Source: Pyxicephalus adspersus
Taxonomy: Eukaryota; Chordata; Amphibia; Anura; Pyxicephalidae
Assembly: GCF_032062135.1 (NCBI RefSeq)
Contig: NC_092859.1
Span: forward strand, 129,051,038-129,115,037
Direction of reading: 5' to 3'
Length of the DNA stretch: 64,000 nt
Shown: positions 1-11,400 of the stretch, one piece after another
How positions within the stretch are numbered: position 1 is the first letter of the stretch
Layout: each line of letters opens with the position of its first letter
The notes under the pieces: generated by a model
What the model was told of the DNA's origin: nothing
The model's input: only the letters and a program-made list of their open reading frames with translations
Databases searched by the model: none
Position numbers and translations under genes: made by a program

Positions 1-780
1 AGCTCACAAACAGTAAATGCAAACATACACTGTAAATACATTTTTCACATTTTAGCCCCCCAATAGGCATCAATATGGTCACTGTGCAGAATTATTTTAT
101 TTTTTACTTATTTCCATTCTGTGTATGACTGGGTCATATAGGGAACCACCTAAATTTTGAAACGTTTTTTGTATTGTGACATGTATCAAACTACATTTGA
201 TAATAAAGCTTTGTATCAGAATGATAAATTTACTTTATTTCATAGATCTGTATTTATTTATCAACTCGACTAACAGTTATATTGTCAATCTTCAAATGTT
301 TTTAGACATAAAAAGTTATATTATAAAGTAATAGTACATCATCTTGGCAACACAATAACTACAGATAATCTTTATAAATGAGACCCATAGGACCCTGGAT
401 ATTTTACAATTATGACAATATAAAAAGTTATATATTCATCTAAACTAAATAGAGACTCGTGCAACCACAAGTAATGGTACCTACACATCAAACAAATCCA
501 CTCACCCTTACTGTAACAGGATACCAGAGACAGGGCAGTAATACAGTAATCTCCCCCTCTGCTCTTTACTATAACAGAGAAGAAAGATTCTGTAGTCCAA
601 ACGTTTACATGCCCTTTAAGTGTCAGTGCTGGTCACACAGCATACAGTGGTTTATTTATACATATGCAGTAACCATTATGGTATACAGTATATTTGCAGG
701 GACCCTGTAATGATAATGAAAACATTAGAAGCACTGTATATATTAAACATTCAGCAATATTTGATGTTTGGTTATCATAC
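1..780. other. Intron sequence, no further exon seen
   Basis: AT-rich sequence beyond the second coding exon of the minus-strand tropomodulin. I looked on the minus strand for the next tropomodulin exon (a segment around DPELEEAL) and saw none. Only short chance open frames are present. Confidence 0.6.
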
Positions 781-937
781 CTTTTTTTTCCCCTGTAAAT
801 GGCACATAGTCCTCCCTGTCTTTCTGTGCAAGTGCTTCCTTTTCCAAATATTCCAACAAACCTTCCCTGTCAAAAGGACCTGTGGCTTCCTTTGCGGTCT
901 GGTCCTTCTGTCTAAATCCTGCTGGCAGCAGTGCATT
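781..937 (-). CDS. tmod3: Tropomodulin (tmod3-like), second coding exon, residues 43-94
   Basis: Continues the minus-strand tropomodulin in phase 0 after an acceptor reading ttttatttaacag. The 157-nt exon encodes NALLPAGFRQKDQT, then the GPFDRE motif, an amphipathic helix (LLEYLEKEALAQKDRED) and YVPFTGEKK. It leaves one base (phase 1) before the donor gtatga. This is the family's first actin-binding site plus the conserved linker. The tyrosine in DREDYVP and the NALLPAG start agree with human TMOD3 rather than TMOD2. The intron separating it from the first coding exon is about 3.5 kb. The exon's last bases contain an A8 run just before the donor, a place where sequencing or replication slippage would shift the frame. 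The next exon is not visible in the remaining 780 bases, so the gene runs off the left edge. Confidence 0.93.
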
Positions 938-1335
938 CTGTTAAATAAAAAAAAAATCTATTAGATTACAAGGTTTAGGATTTCCAAATACTTTCACAAT
1001 ATCATCAATGCACTTTATACAAAGAGGTCAAAAACGCATTTATCACCTGCCACTTTTTAGCACACAGCGAGTATCATATAGGAATTCAGGAATGCATATT
1101 CCACATGGTCATGTTTAAAGAACTTACATTAACCATTACATTTATCTCCAAGTATGCTGTTCTGTTAAGCATCATAGATCTTTCTATATATGTGTTTGAT
1201 TGCATGGTGTCTTTTAAATGGATTGTTTTTGTACTTTATGTACTTTGGAGGACATATTTCTGAAGAGCAAGGGTTCTTACTGAACTTCAGGAAGAAATAG
1301 AAGGAGGCAATTCTGAATGTATGTCAATGATATAT

Positions 1336-1490
1336 TATTAATATTATTATTTTTATTACACAGTATTTATATAGCGCCGACAACTTACGCAGTGCTGTAC
1401 AAAGTCCATAGTCAAGTCACCCATGTCTCCCAAAAGGGGCTCAAAATTCTAAAGTCCCTACCATAGTCATATGTCTTTAATACATACTCT
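1336..1490 (-). mobile_element. 5'-truncated SINE copy
   Basis: Only the tail half is present: the plus strand shows atttatatagcgccgacaac, then acgcagtgctgtacaaagtc and ctaccatagtcatatgtctt. The tRNA-like head is missing. It lies in the intron between the two tmod3-like coding exons. Confidence 0.62.
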
Positions 1491-1785
1491 TATCAAACTG
1501 AAGGGGGAGGAGGAAGGAGTGATAGAATAGTAATAGTAAGGTGCTATGAATCGAAAATCCCACATCGAGCAGAAGTAGTCATTGTGCTCCCTTAAAAAAA
1601 TAAACCTGCCCTGATAATGCCCACAAACTGAGTATTACAGACAGGGAATTAGCATAACATATAAAAGTAATTATTTCTCCCCCTTTCAATATTTATATTA
1701 CATTTTTATAAGGTTACTTTAAATTATACAACATTTAAGATGGGAAGACTGCTACAAACATTATAACCTAAACCAGTATTACTCA

Positions 1786-2010
1786 TCCTGGGTTCTGTTG
1801 CTCCAGAGGTTGCTTGGGGTTCCTTGAGCAATGAGAAATTTGTGCTGTTCAGGTCAGTTATACTGACACAAGTGATCTTTTTGGCTTTCTATAAGGGTGA
1901 CAATATTCCCACTCACCATCACACTAATGTACTGTGAGCTGTGGGTATGGTAATTGTAGCAGGGGTTCCCTGAAGATCAGAAAGTTATTAAAAGAGTTCC
2001 TCAAGCTAAA
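1786..2010 (+). repeat. Old interspersed repeat T, copy 1
   Basis: ccagaggttgcttggggttc, cttgagcaatgagaaatttg, ataagggtgacaatattccc and gggttccctgaagatca recur in order at 15.9 kb. It looks like a degraded DNA transposon but the ends are not clear. Confidence 0.5.
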
Positions 2011-3439
2011 AAGGTAAAGCAAAACCCCAACTCAGAAAATAGGCATTACATGTTTACTAGGTATTTCTACACATTGTAATTCCTATGATGGGAGGAACTA
2101 ACTTTACAGTTACAAGGCTTGTGCATACAGCTTATCAGAATGGAGGTTTTGCATGTTTCTTCTGAGTAAGCAAAATAAGCATTACAACAAGCCACCAGAT
2201 ATGTAGATAATTAGGGAAATTGCAACTACAGTAACCAAAACAGATGAAAAAAGTTTGCCTGAAGTATGACTGCATGCGATAAATGGAGGCTTTAGACAGT
2301 CAGAATCTTCATGTTCTTTCTTGCCTGAAGCCCCGGGGAGGGCCCGCGCTCTACAGGAAATGCAGAACAAAAGCTAAACAAAAACTGCTTCACTTACAGA
2401 TCTCAGAATCTTATGGGTGCAGAGTTGGATATGTAGAGAAGATAGGCCTAATCTCTAAAAGTGCTGCAATGAATTAATCAGACTGCTTTCCAAATTCTGC
2501 CATACATTTGAGAACAATCAAAAAACACCAAAATTAATTAATAAAACACAATGTCACATCAATGAATATACATGGTAACAAATAATACACTTTTTAAGTA
2601 AAATGTATATTCTCCTATAAACCCTGCTTAGTCTGGGACCAATTTCCATCCTCAGATTGAACATTGCTGCAGCTCTGTAAACTATTTTGCTATATTTGGT
2701 TTGAACCAGATGACGTCCGCCAATGAAGCAGGTTAAGTGGAAGCAGTCACGGAATTGGGTAATTACCAGCTTTCCTGCCTTTCAAAGAAACAATTCCATA
2801 TGTTATATTGTGTAATATAAATATACAGTCTATCACCGGACCAACAGATCAATTGGATGTACTTCTAAAGAAGCCAGTGAATTTACAAGGAGTTTTCAGC
2901 TTAGAAACTAAACTGCATCCTTTCCTACTTGGTTCCCGCTGACCTGGAGCCAAAGGTTGCATTTCATCATTTTTATATACTCTCTACCCCAAAATAAATA
3001 TATAAAACAAACTAAACACCCTAAAAAAAGCAACCTTGCCAATATCTTATCTCTACCTCTTGTTTATCTGTGGTTCTGTGGTTTGAGAACTGTCCCCAGG
3101 CAAGTGTAAACGTTGCCCTGTTTGTATTACCTGTCTGGTCTGTCACCTGGACTGCAGCGTACAGATCAATGGATTTGTAAGCCAAAAAGAGAACAAAGTC
3201 AAGGTCCTAAATTTGGATACTTAATTTTACAATTGGGTCTCTGGAATCACATTTTTGGAGTAGGTGTCTTGCTTTCAGCCTTGGTTGCTGCTCTCTATAC
3301 TGAATATTGCTGACTAACTGTAGAAGCTTCCAGTAGTATGACCCTGTGGTAACAATACCAGGAAAGAATAGGGTATGGTAATAATAAATAATGTTGGTGA
3401 ACTAAAGGGTTTTAATTCCCGTTATGTTGTTGGTGTCGC

Positions 3440-3695
3440 CATTTTTTCTCCATCATTTACTTCCATCATCGGCCATCTTGATTGGCCTGGCCAGGATAAG
3501 ATAACTCCCACACAAGCGCATGAGAACTCTGAACTTATTAAGCGGCAGGAGAAGCCCTAATGTGCCCAATATCATGGCAATCAATGAATTCTGACAGCCA
3601 AGTATGCTTATCGCACACGAAAAAATGGCCTGTCTCTTTCTACCTAATGGCAGATTGTTTAAATGGAATTTTAGTTCCACTTTAGGGCAGAAAAA
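3440..3695. repeat. Repeat S copy in tmod3-like intron
   Basis: Contains cggccatcttgattggcctg, gccaggataagataactccc and aattttagttccacttta. The two overlapping open frames here belong to the repeat. Confidence 0.5.
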
Positions 3696-4476
3696 GAAAT
3701 AACTCAACATTTGCAACAGACTATATAAAAACAAATTAGTTTGAAACTAAACAAAATATTTAGGAAACTATTTACTTGAATGCTTTACTAAGAATTTCTT
3801 TTCTTCTTTTCTGAGAATCCTCAGTAACAAAAGTGACTTTTTATGATTTAAGATTGCACTGTAAAGTTTTGGTTTCTCTAACGATTTGCCTTAATTAGTA
3901 ACTATGAAGTGTCTACATCATTGCTTAGAAAATAGATTTAGATTGTTTCCCTGTAGCATATCATTCTTATCTGTGTAGCACACTTCCTTTGTTGGCAGCC
4001 CGTTTCTAATACCAGTGATCATTACTGTAACAATAAATACAAGGAACACCTGCAAATTTTTATTTGCTTCTTTCATATTTAGGGGATATGTATATAAACA
4101 CACAATTATGATAAATATAATATTTTTTTTAACATTATGCTTCATCTTTTTTTAGAGCTATGCTATCATATCGACCTGCTGCCTGAGAAACAGACAGTAC
4201 AAAATTCTAGCATATGATCTCTAAGGGCTGGACATCATTTCTGTCCCTGCTGTAATGGAGCTGCTATACCAGGACTATTGACCTCTTAAAAAAAATACCA
4301 CACAAGTGTAAGCTAGAAGCTAATCAAATTGCATCTTTAACAACGAAGTGTAGAAACTGAAAGTGTTGAAAAGTTTTACTGCACTTTGCAAATCACTACG
4401 AGCCCATATAGCATGAAGTAAAGCCAGGTGACAGCTTGATTAGCAATCTAAAAAAACACATCTTATCAGCTCTTAC

Positions 4477-4602
4477 CTCTGGATCAAGTTCTTCCAAGAC
4501 ATTTTCAAGTTGTTTTAGATCAGCTTCCGAGAGATTACCGAGCAGCTCATCATCATCCATGTCCCTATACTTGTCAAAGTCTTTCCGAAGTGCTGCGGTC
4601 AT
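4477..4602 (-). CDS. tmod3: Tropomodulin (tmod3-like), first coding exon, residues 1-42
   Basis: Encodes the N-terminus of a tropomodulin, the cytoplasmic protein that caps the pointed end of tropomyosin-decorated actin filaments. The translation begins MTAALRKDFDKY and ends LENVLEELDPE. It is the first tropomyosin-binding site, an acidic stretch followed by an amphipathic helix; Leu29 aligns with Leu27 of human TMOD1, a residue known to matter for tropomyosin binding. The exon ends GAT-CCA-GAG followed by the donor gtaaga (phase 0). The start is secure because an in-frame TAA lies two codons upstream (TAA GCC ATG). A pyrimidine-rich acceptor ending at about 4679 leaves about 76 nt of 5' UTR in this exon. 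Residues such as ELLGNLSE are closer to human TMOD3 than to TMOD2, so the paralog call rests on remembered sequences and is moderately sure; the family is certain. Confidence 0.93.
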
Positions 4603-4678
4603 GGCTTAGGCTATTCTGCTACGTGTCCCCAACACCTATGTGTGAATGTATCACTGTCTGGTTAATGCAGCTATAACT
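4603..4678 (-). other. tmod3: 5' UTR part of tmod3-like coding exon and its splice acceptor
   Basis: On the minus strand a pyrimidine-rich tract ends in acag at about 4679, giving a standard acceptor. About 76 nt of leader follow before the ATG, including the in-frame stop TAA immediately before GCC-ATG. The acceptor shows that at least one further non-coding exon exists upstream (higher coordinates). The acceptor could also be placed two bases later, since the sequence reads acagag. Confidence 0.7.
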
Positions 4679-5225
4679 CTGTAAAAGAATGGGAAAGAAA
4701 AAAGTTCAGGTTATTACCAATTGGAACTTTAGGCCTGACAGCAACATAATCATAAATTTGCTGCATATGTAACACATACATTATGAGCAATAATAAAGAG
4801 GAAATGTTAAAGTTAAAAAAAAAAAAATAAAAAAAAATAAGGTATTGATTGCAGAAGGGACAGGCAACTTTTTTTATCTTTATTGGCCAGGCTGAAATGT
4901 CATAACTCATATGCAAGTGTTTTGAAGAAAAGTTTGTGAACAAGCAGGTAAGTTTTATAAAAGAAGAACATCACCTGCCCTTCTGTAATAAAAATTCTGC
5001 ATGAATGTAATATTTCATTGTGGAACTATAGTTCAACCTTAAATCAGGACATTCAAATGTTTTGGGTTTTTTTTTGCTTTTTTTTTTTTATTTTGTTCTA
5101 CTACAGATGCCAAAAAACAACTGACATTTATTAACAAGAGGATCTGTCACTTTACCTTTTAGTAACAAGGTGTCTGTCTTTATAGAAAAAGACTGCTGTA
5201 AAGATTAATGGTAAATAAATAAATA

Positions 5226-5274
5226 NNNNNNNNNNNNNNNNNNNNNNNNNNNNNNNNNNNNNNNNNNNNNNNNN
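5226..5274. other. Assembly gap (run of N)
   Basis: 49 undetermined bases followed by T-rich low-complexity sequence. It lies inside the presumed first intron of the minus-strand tropomodulin, so it does not interrupt a recognised exon. Confidence 0.99.
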
Positions 5275-6148
5275 TTTGTTTTTTTTTTTTTGTTTTTGCT
5301 TGTTAGTAGCTAGTTTAGGTTAGGAATACATTTGAAGTATATTTGGTTATTCTATATAGATCTTTGTAGACTCTTTGTAACTTTCACTGTTTCTGATTTT
5401 CTTAATATTATTTTTAAGTGTGTTCTACAGCATAATTGATAAAGCGGTCCATATAATATTAAATAAATGTTGTGGTAGGTCAGGTTATCTGTCATAATTT
5501 CAACAAGTATTTTTGTTTCCCCACTCAGCAGTTTTGCCATTCTAGTATAAGTAGCAGGGTTATTTTTTACCTTGAAGACATGTTGAAACCTCTGCCCAAC
5601 TTTTGCTTCGGTTTGTTTAAACTTTTTTTGTAACTTTATCATAAAGCTTTACACCAAGTTAAAAGACTGCAGCATCTGAAGGTGCTGACACTACACTATC
5701 GACCCATTACCTTGCTTTATTTTAAACTGATGAGCCACCAGTCTCAAATAATTCTTCAAGCAGACCAACACATGGAAAACAAATCGGCATTAAACTCCTG
5801 GCCTTTGTCTTAAGCTGGCCACACTGTTAAAGTTCAATTGAGGAATACACACAGTATGCAAGTGGCCAGATACTCTTAGAGAAAACACCTACAATTTACA
5901 AAAAATAAATATAAACTGGCCAATACTTAAGTTTATTTGAGAATTAGGAAATGGACGCATTCTATTTATGAGAATTTAGAAATACTTTTTGTAATGAAAC
6001 AATAAAAGTGATCTATTTGTACAGAGCTAATAAGTGGTAGCATGTTAAACACTGCCTTCATTCATTATTCATTCACTTTTTGTAAAAAATGGATCCGCCA
6101 AGAAGGAGCGCTGTACATCATCTGACGTGTGTACATAGCCTTAAACTC

Positions 6149-6184
6149 AAAAAAAAAAAAAAAAAAAAAAAAAACACACACACA
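6149..6184. repeat. A-run followed by CA repeat
   Basis: About 25 A residues followed directly by several CA units, a typical retroposon-tail-derived microsatellite, though no element body was recognised next to it. Confidence 0.85.
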
Positions 6185-7749
6185 AACAGTGAGCATTAAA
6201 AACAAATAAACATTACATTACAGATGTAACTCTTCCAGTGTATATTAAATAGTAAAAAAGAGGAACACTTTCCTCTCGCTGAATAAATAAATTAGCATGT
6301 AATGTATATTCATCAATAAGTCTGCACAGCAAACCTGCAATAACTAGTGGAGAATGCAATATGTGGTTGATTCATGACCCTCAGATTTTTTTTTCCCATA
6401 GTCCCATTTTATTTTCCTAGATCAAATTATATAACCTTCCAACGTCACTGTTCATTAATCAGAAAAAAAAAAAAAAATAGAATCTTAGGGGGTCATTTAT
6501 AACGGGCAGTGAAATGTAGCAAAAGCCCTATGAAATTCTTTCTGCTTGATGGATTTGATAGATGGAGCAAAGCGACCTATAAAATCCAATGCGATTTCAG
6601 TGTTTGGTTGTTGTAAGCTTTGGGACTTCTCTATCTGCTTTAGTGATTTGGTATTCAATTGGTTTTAAAGCAAGGAACACCATGATAAATATGTATATAT
6701 CTATCGCCAATTGGCATTATACATGGCCAATGCCTACAAACTATATGCCTAGAAGGTTACTTCGCAAGTCTTATTATTTCTTTTACCAAAATAAAATCTT
6801 TAAATAATTTTTTACATTTTTAGAGAATTAGTAAATTTCCCTGAAGACCATCAGTAAAGGGTCAGAAACTTGATAAATAACGTGAACAGTGCTTGTGATA
6901 AATGTAAACCTTTAGCTTCCGAAACATGAGGGGGAGAGGAGTTTTTCCGGTCCACTGTAACACTGGAAACATTAAACAGTCATCAGCACAGTATCAGGCT
7001 TGGAAACTCCTTCCTGTAACTAATAACAGAGTGTATTAGAGCCAAGGTTTCGCTGTACAAACAAGCGTGCTATTATATTGTGCTGAGCAGTCAGGAGCTC
7101 TTTTTACCTTCTTCATAGAAAGTTTAACATCTTATATTTACAGAAGCCTTTTCATGGTCACTACATTTGATGCACACATGATAACCATGTGCCCAGCAAA
7201 TACACAGAAATGAAATCTGTGCTGTCTATGACTCTGAACTTGCTGCATCTTGTCTAATTGCAGTTTTGGTTTTTGGTTTTCTCAGAATTCCCATGAAAAA
7301 CATTCATTTAGACAAAACTATAAACAATAAATAATCCACCCCCATTTTTATGTTTCTGAAATGCGACTGTGAAAATGAGATGTAACAAGGAAAATACTTT
7401 TCTGAATAGAGCATAGCCAGGTTAATAAAGAATCATAGACCTGGTCAATAGCACCGTGAAATATCCGAGGTGGTTGCTAAACTGTTCCTGGGAAAGAAAC
7501 CAGTCTGCACTTGCCAAGGTGTTCAAGCATGTCAGAGCCTATTATTCTGGGACACAGTGAATCAAAGCCCACACCAGACACAAAGACGGTAAAACAGGTG
7601 CCGAATGTTTAAGACATTCAAAAATAAGACTTATTCTTACAAGTTTAAACTCACCCAAACACAGAGCTGAACAAATAAAACTTTTATAGTGATCAGGATA
7701 AGTGAATGACATCATTGTACAGAAGCAAATTTATGGACAGAATATGTTT

Positions 7750-8482
7750 CATGAGCTTGTTTAATGTACAGTGCTGCATAATATGTTGGTTCTACCGTGT
7801 TTCCCCGAAAATAAGACCTAGCACTTTTCCCCCAACCTGCCCTAATATAAGACCTACCCCGAAAATAAGACCTAGTAGAAAAAAAAAAATACTCACCGAG
7901 CGGGAGACAGCGGGCGTACACACTCCGGAGCCGCACAAGCCGATGCTTGCCTTGTAGTTCCAGCTCCTGTCACAGGCGGAGTGATATTACATGCACTTCG
8001 CCTGTCAGAAGCCAGGAACTCGGCTCGCGTCTTCTGATAAGGTAAGTTTTTTTTTTTTATTTTAACCAGCACAATTACGGTATAAAAAAAAAAAAATAAA
8101 ATAAAAATAAAAATGTGAGCAATCATTGCCCCAGCCACATTTTGTGCTGATTTTAGGTTTGTAAGGACAAGCTGGCTGATTTAATACAGTAACAGTGCAA
8201 GAAGAGAAATGCTGAATTCAGTAACCAATACCGGTAGCAATGAATCAATGAAGAGTTTAATTTACAATTGGGTCACCATATAAAACTCTCAAATGTACAT
8301 TGTTCTACATGAATATGGTAAGTGTTTTTTTTTCATTAAAAAAAGTATATAAGACCTACCCTGAAAATAAGACCTAGTGTGTTTTTGGAAGCCCAAAAAA
8401 ATATAAGACAGTGTCTTATTTTCGGGGAAACACGGTATATAAATGCTGTTTAAAAATAATAATAATAATAATAATAATAATA
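7750..8482 (+). mobile_element. LINE 3' tail split by a mariner-type MITE
   Basis: Left part 7750-7794 reads ttgtttaatgtacagtgctg and cataatatgttgg. The right part resumes at 8436 with tatataaatgctgttt and an expanded (aat) repeat ending about 8482. Removing the MITE at 7795-8435 plus one TA restores the contiguous tail seen elsewhere in the window, so the MITE is the younger insertion. Confidence 0.7.
7795..8435 (-). mobile_element. Mariner-type MITE copy 1 (641 bp)
   Basis: The ends CCGTGTTTCCCCGAAAATAA and its inverse form perfect terminal inverted repeats, flanked by TA on both sides (7793-7794 and 8436-8437), the target duplication of Tc1/mariner transposons. The interior has a GC-rich core (gagcgggagacagcgggcgt) and no transposase, so it is non-autonomous. 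The 81-codon minus-strand open frame inside recurs in copy 2 but has no transposase motifs. Confidence 0.8.
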
Positions 8483-11400
8483 TGTGCTTGCACACTGCAA
8501 TACAACCACTTCCCCTCTGATTTTAGCCATAACGTAAATCAGATGTAGCCATGTAAAACCCCAATTAGGAAAACAAATGGCAACATACATTCCCCAGGAT
8601 CCCCAGATTACAATGAAAACAATGTGGCTACATAACGAGGGACAGGATTTGTAGTCACAGGACAAAGGGTGTGAGCAATTGTCTGACCACAATCTGTTAC
8701 CAGGAAACTAAAAGGCATAAAAGGTCCTGGCTCTACAGGTAGGTGCAAAGCTATAGCCAAGCACTGCTACACAATCAAGCTTGGAATTTGTAAAAATTTA
8801 ATGCAAAAGATGGCTATTTACTTACATATATTAATATTTTCCAATATAATCGCTCTAAGAATTTGCCCTGCTCAATTTTAGGTTTGGGTAAGCTTTTAAA
8901 GGTATCTTAAGGTTAAGCTTAACTCACCTAGCAAGTTTTCACCCGTTAAACTAATATTACATGTATGTGAACATACACATTGGAATCTGAGATTGTAATA
9001 GATGGAATCTTTGTGTCAGCTTAGCTCTGACACCAACATACACCAAGCTAAAGGCTACAATGTGAGAATAATATCTAAAGGGATATTGTTATTAGTATAC
9101 AACTACTCTCCCTGTATTTACATATGCCAGAATATTAATCTAAAGATATGTAAAAATATTAGTGGGTTCCAGTGGTAAAGAGATCCTAAACAATATAGGC
9201 AGATATCTCAGACCTGTTAAATGTATAGCAGATGAGAACCCAATCACTAAAATCTTATATACTCTATATACCAAAGTTCTTATCCTCGGTCACTGTATCC
9301 CCTTTAGTCCCTGGTCAGCAGTGAAACACTGAATTATACACATAGTGGCATTTGTCTGCTCTGGTAGGCATAGACCCAGTCCCTTCTTGGCACAGTTAGT
9401 GTCACAGGGTTTGGACGGATAGAAACCAGTTCTGCAGCTCCAGACAAGTACATGGCAACATAATAAAGGAAGGCATGGGGGTGTTAGCTAGAATAAAGGG
9501 GTAATCCTCCCAGTCAGTGACCACCCTCTGAATGTGGGGTGGGGAAGGAAGAAAGGAATACCTGCCATAGTATGCCAAGGTAAAAAAAAGGGGCCTCAGC
9601 TTATATTCTAATTGTACTAAAATATATACAGTAAGCTTCCAGATACAAGGTGACAGCTATGTCCCAATTTTTCTTTTGTGTGGTTACCCTTTCATACAGA
9701 CCAACCATGAGGACATACATTGCACAGAGATGTCCTGGCATTGTCACCTTGGAAAATCTCTCCATGGGAAATTACATGCACCTTTATAGGGTTAAAAAAA
9801 CAGTGGAGTTATTTAATATTAGGAACATAGTAAACGTTTACTATATGCAGCGCTTTCAATGAACAACATGCCAACTAGTTATGGTTTAGAGCTATTTTAA
9901 TGTTTCCCCCATGTAAGGCCACATCAAAAATAAAAACAGAGCAAAGCAAGTTACTGGCAGGCAGAGATCCCGAGCAACACATCAAGCAATTACATTTAAG
10001 AAATGCTGTTTGCATGGTTTGGGGCCCATCTATAAAGGAGAAATTTCCTAAATCCTTTACCCCACACATTGATCAGTAATTTTTGCATGCAGTTGCAGCA
10101 ATGGGTGGCACGGTACACAAATTGTCCATGTTGCGTTTGGCCATGGCAGCTGTGGTCTGAAGATCTGCACCTCAGCCGCATACAAATCTTGTTGCCTCTG
10201 GTATAGCCAGGACCTGTCAGCCATACAGTTTCACGTATTTATGTTACAGTGTTTAGAGTCAAAAAAGATCTTTGTGTTCTGTGAATGCCACAGAAATATA
10301 CATTGCCATTGCAATTAAAATCTTTGTACAAATGTGTCAATGCTCCCTAGGTGATGTCTGTAAATCTTATTTACAATAATCCAATTTACCAAGAGAATAA
10401 ACCAGTATTATTATTGCAGGTATAAAGTCAGGGCAAGATCTATGTAGATCCAAGGACCGTGCAAATGTAGAGGTTTTGTTATTTTTACAATATAAAGGAG
10501 GCTTCCACCAAATACATCACAACACCAATATAATAGGCTGATCAGTTTCAGACAGTAGGCCCCAAAGAAGAAGATAAGCCACAGGGAACTAAAAGCATTT
10601 AGCAGAGTGGTGTGTGAGCTCATATTCATTCCCTGCATTTCCAGTCACGTAAATCACATAGGGGACATGAGACTGCAATAAGGAGTATACAAACTGATGT
10701 TATTCCACATTCCAGCGTAGGTCTTGGTCAGTTCAGAAAGACTTCCAGCTGCTTTATGGAAAAATGTCCTTTAATTATTTTATGACTGGGAGGGACTGGG
10801 GCTACAAATATCTGCAGAGTATAAAATTAAAAGGCAATGACATCGTCTACCATAGCAAGGATTCCAATGCAGTACAAAATTATTTCTGAAATCACAACAA
10901 GTCTGACCAGTTGCCTGACTAGTAAGCTGGCCCCAAAGTTAGGTGATATAAACTAAATGTATGATAAAATGAGATAAATTGTCAGATGTTAACTGCATTG
11001 AAAGCCTAATGGCAAAAGGATCACAAGATATAGGCAGCAAGATTATTATACAAATTTTTCCTTAGTAAAAGTCAATTTCACTGACCTTTTATTATGATGG
11101 GCAGTCTCACTGACCAATAGGGATGCTTGGAAAGTAAGACGTCAAACTCAACTTTGTGAAAGCTAAGATACTACAAAAATAGGATGACCACTATCCTAGA
11201 AGTAGACCCGTTGTCAAGCTGTGCACGTTTCTTTGTCTACAGGGATGCAGAAAGTATAACCAACAAGTGGTATGTCATAGATAAGGAATGCCACTGATCT
11301 TCACTCTTCTACACTCTTCTCTTCACTTTGAAATTGCACTTATCCATTAAGGCTTGATACAGACCTATGTACTGTACTGAAGATGAACATTTTGACAGGT

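Larger units (their letters stand above)
938..4476. other. tmod3: Intron between the two tmod3-like coding exons
   Basis: About 3.5 kb bounded by the donor gtaaga (4476) and the acceptor ending at 938. It holds a truncated SINE (1336-1490), an old repeat shared with 15.9 kb (1786-2010) and a frog-type repeat ending in AGTTCCACTTT (about 3440-3690). No other exon was recognised. Confidence 0.6.
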
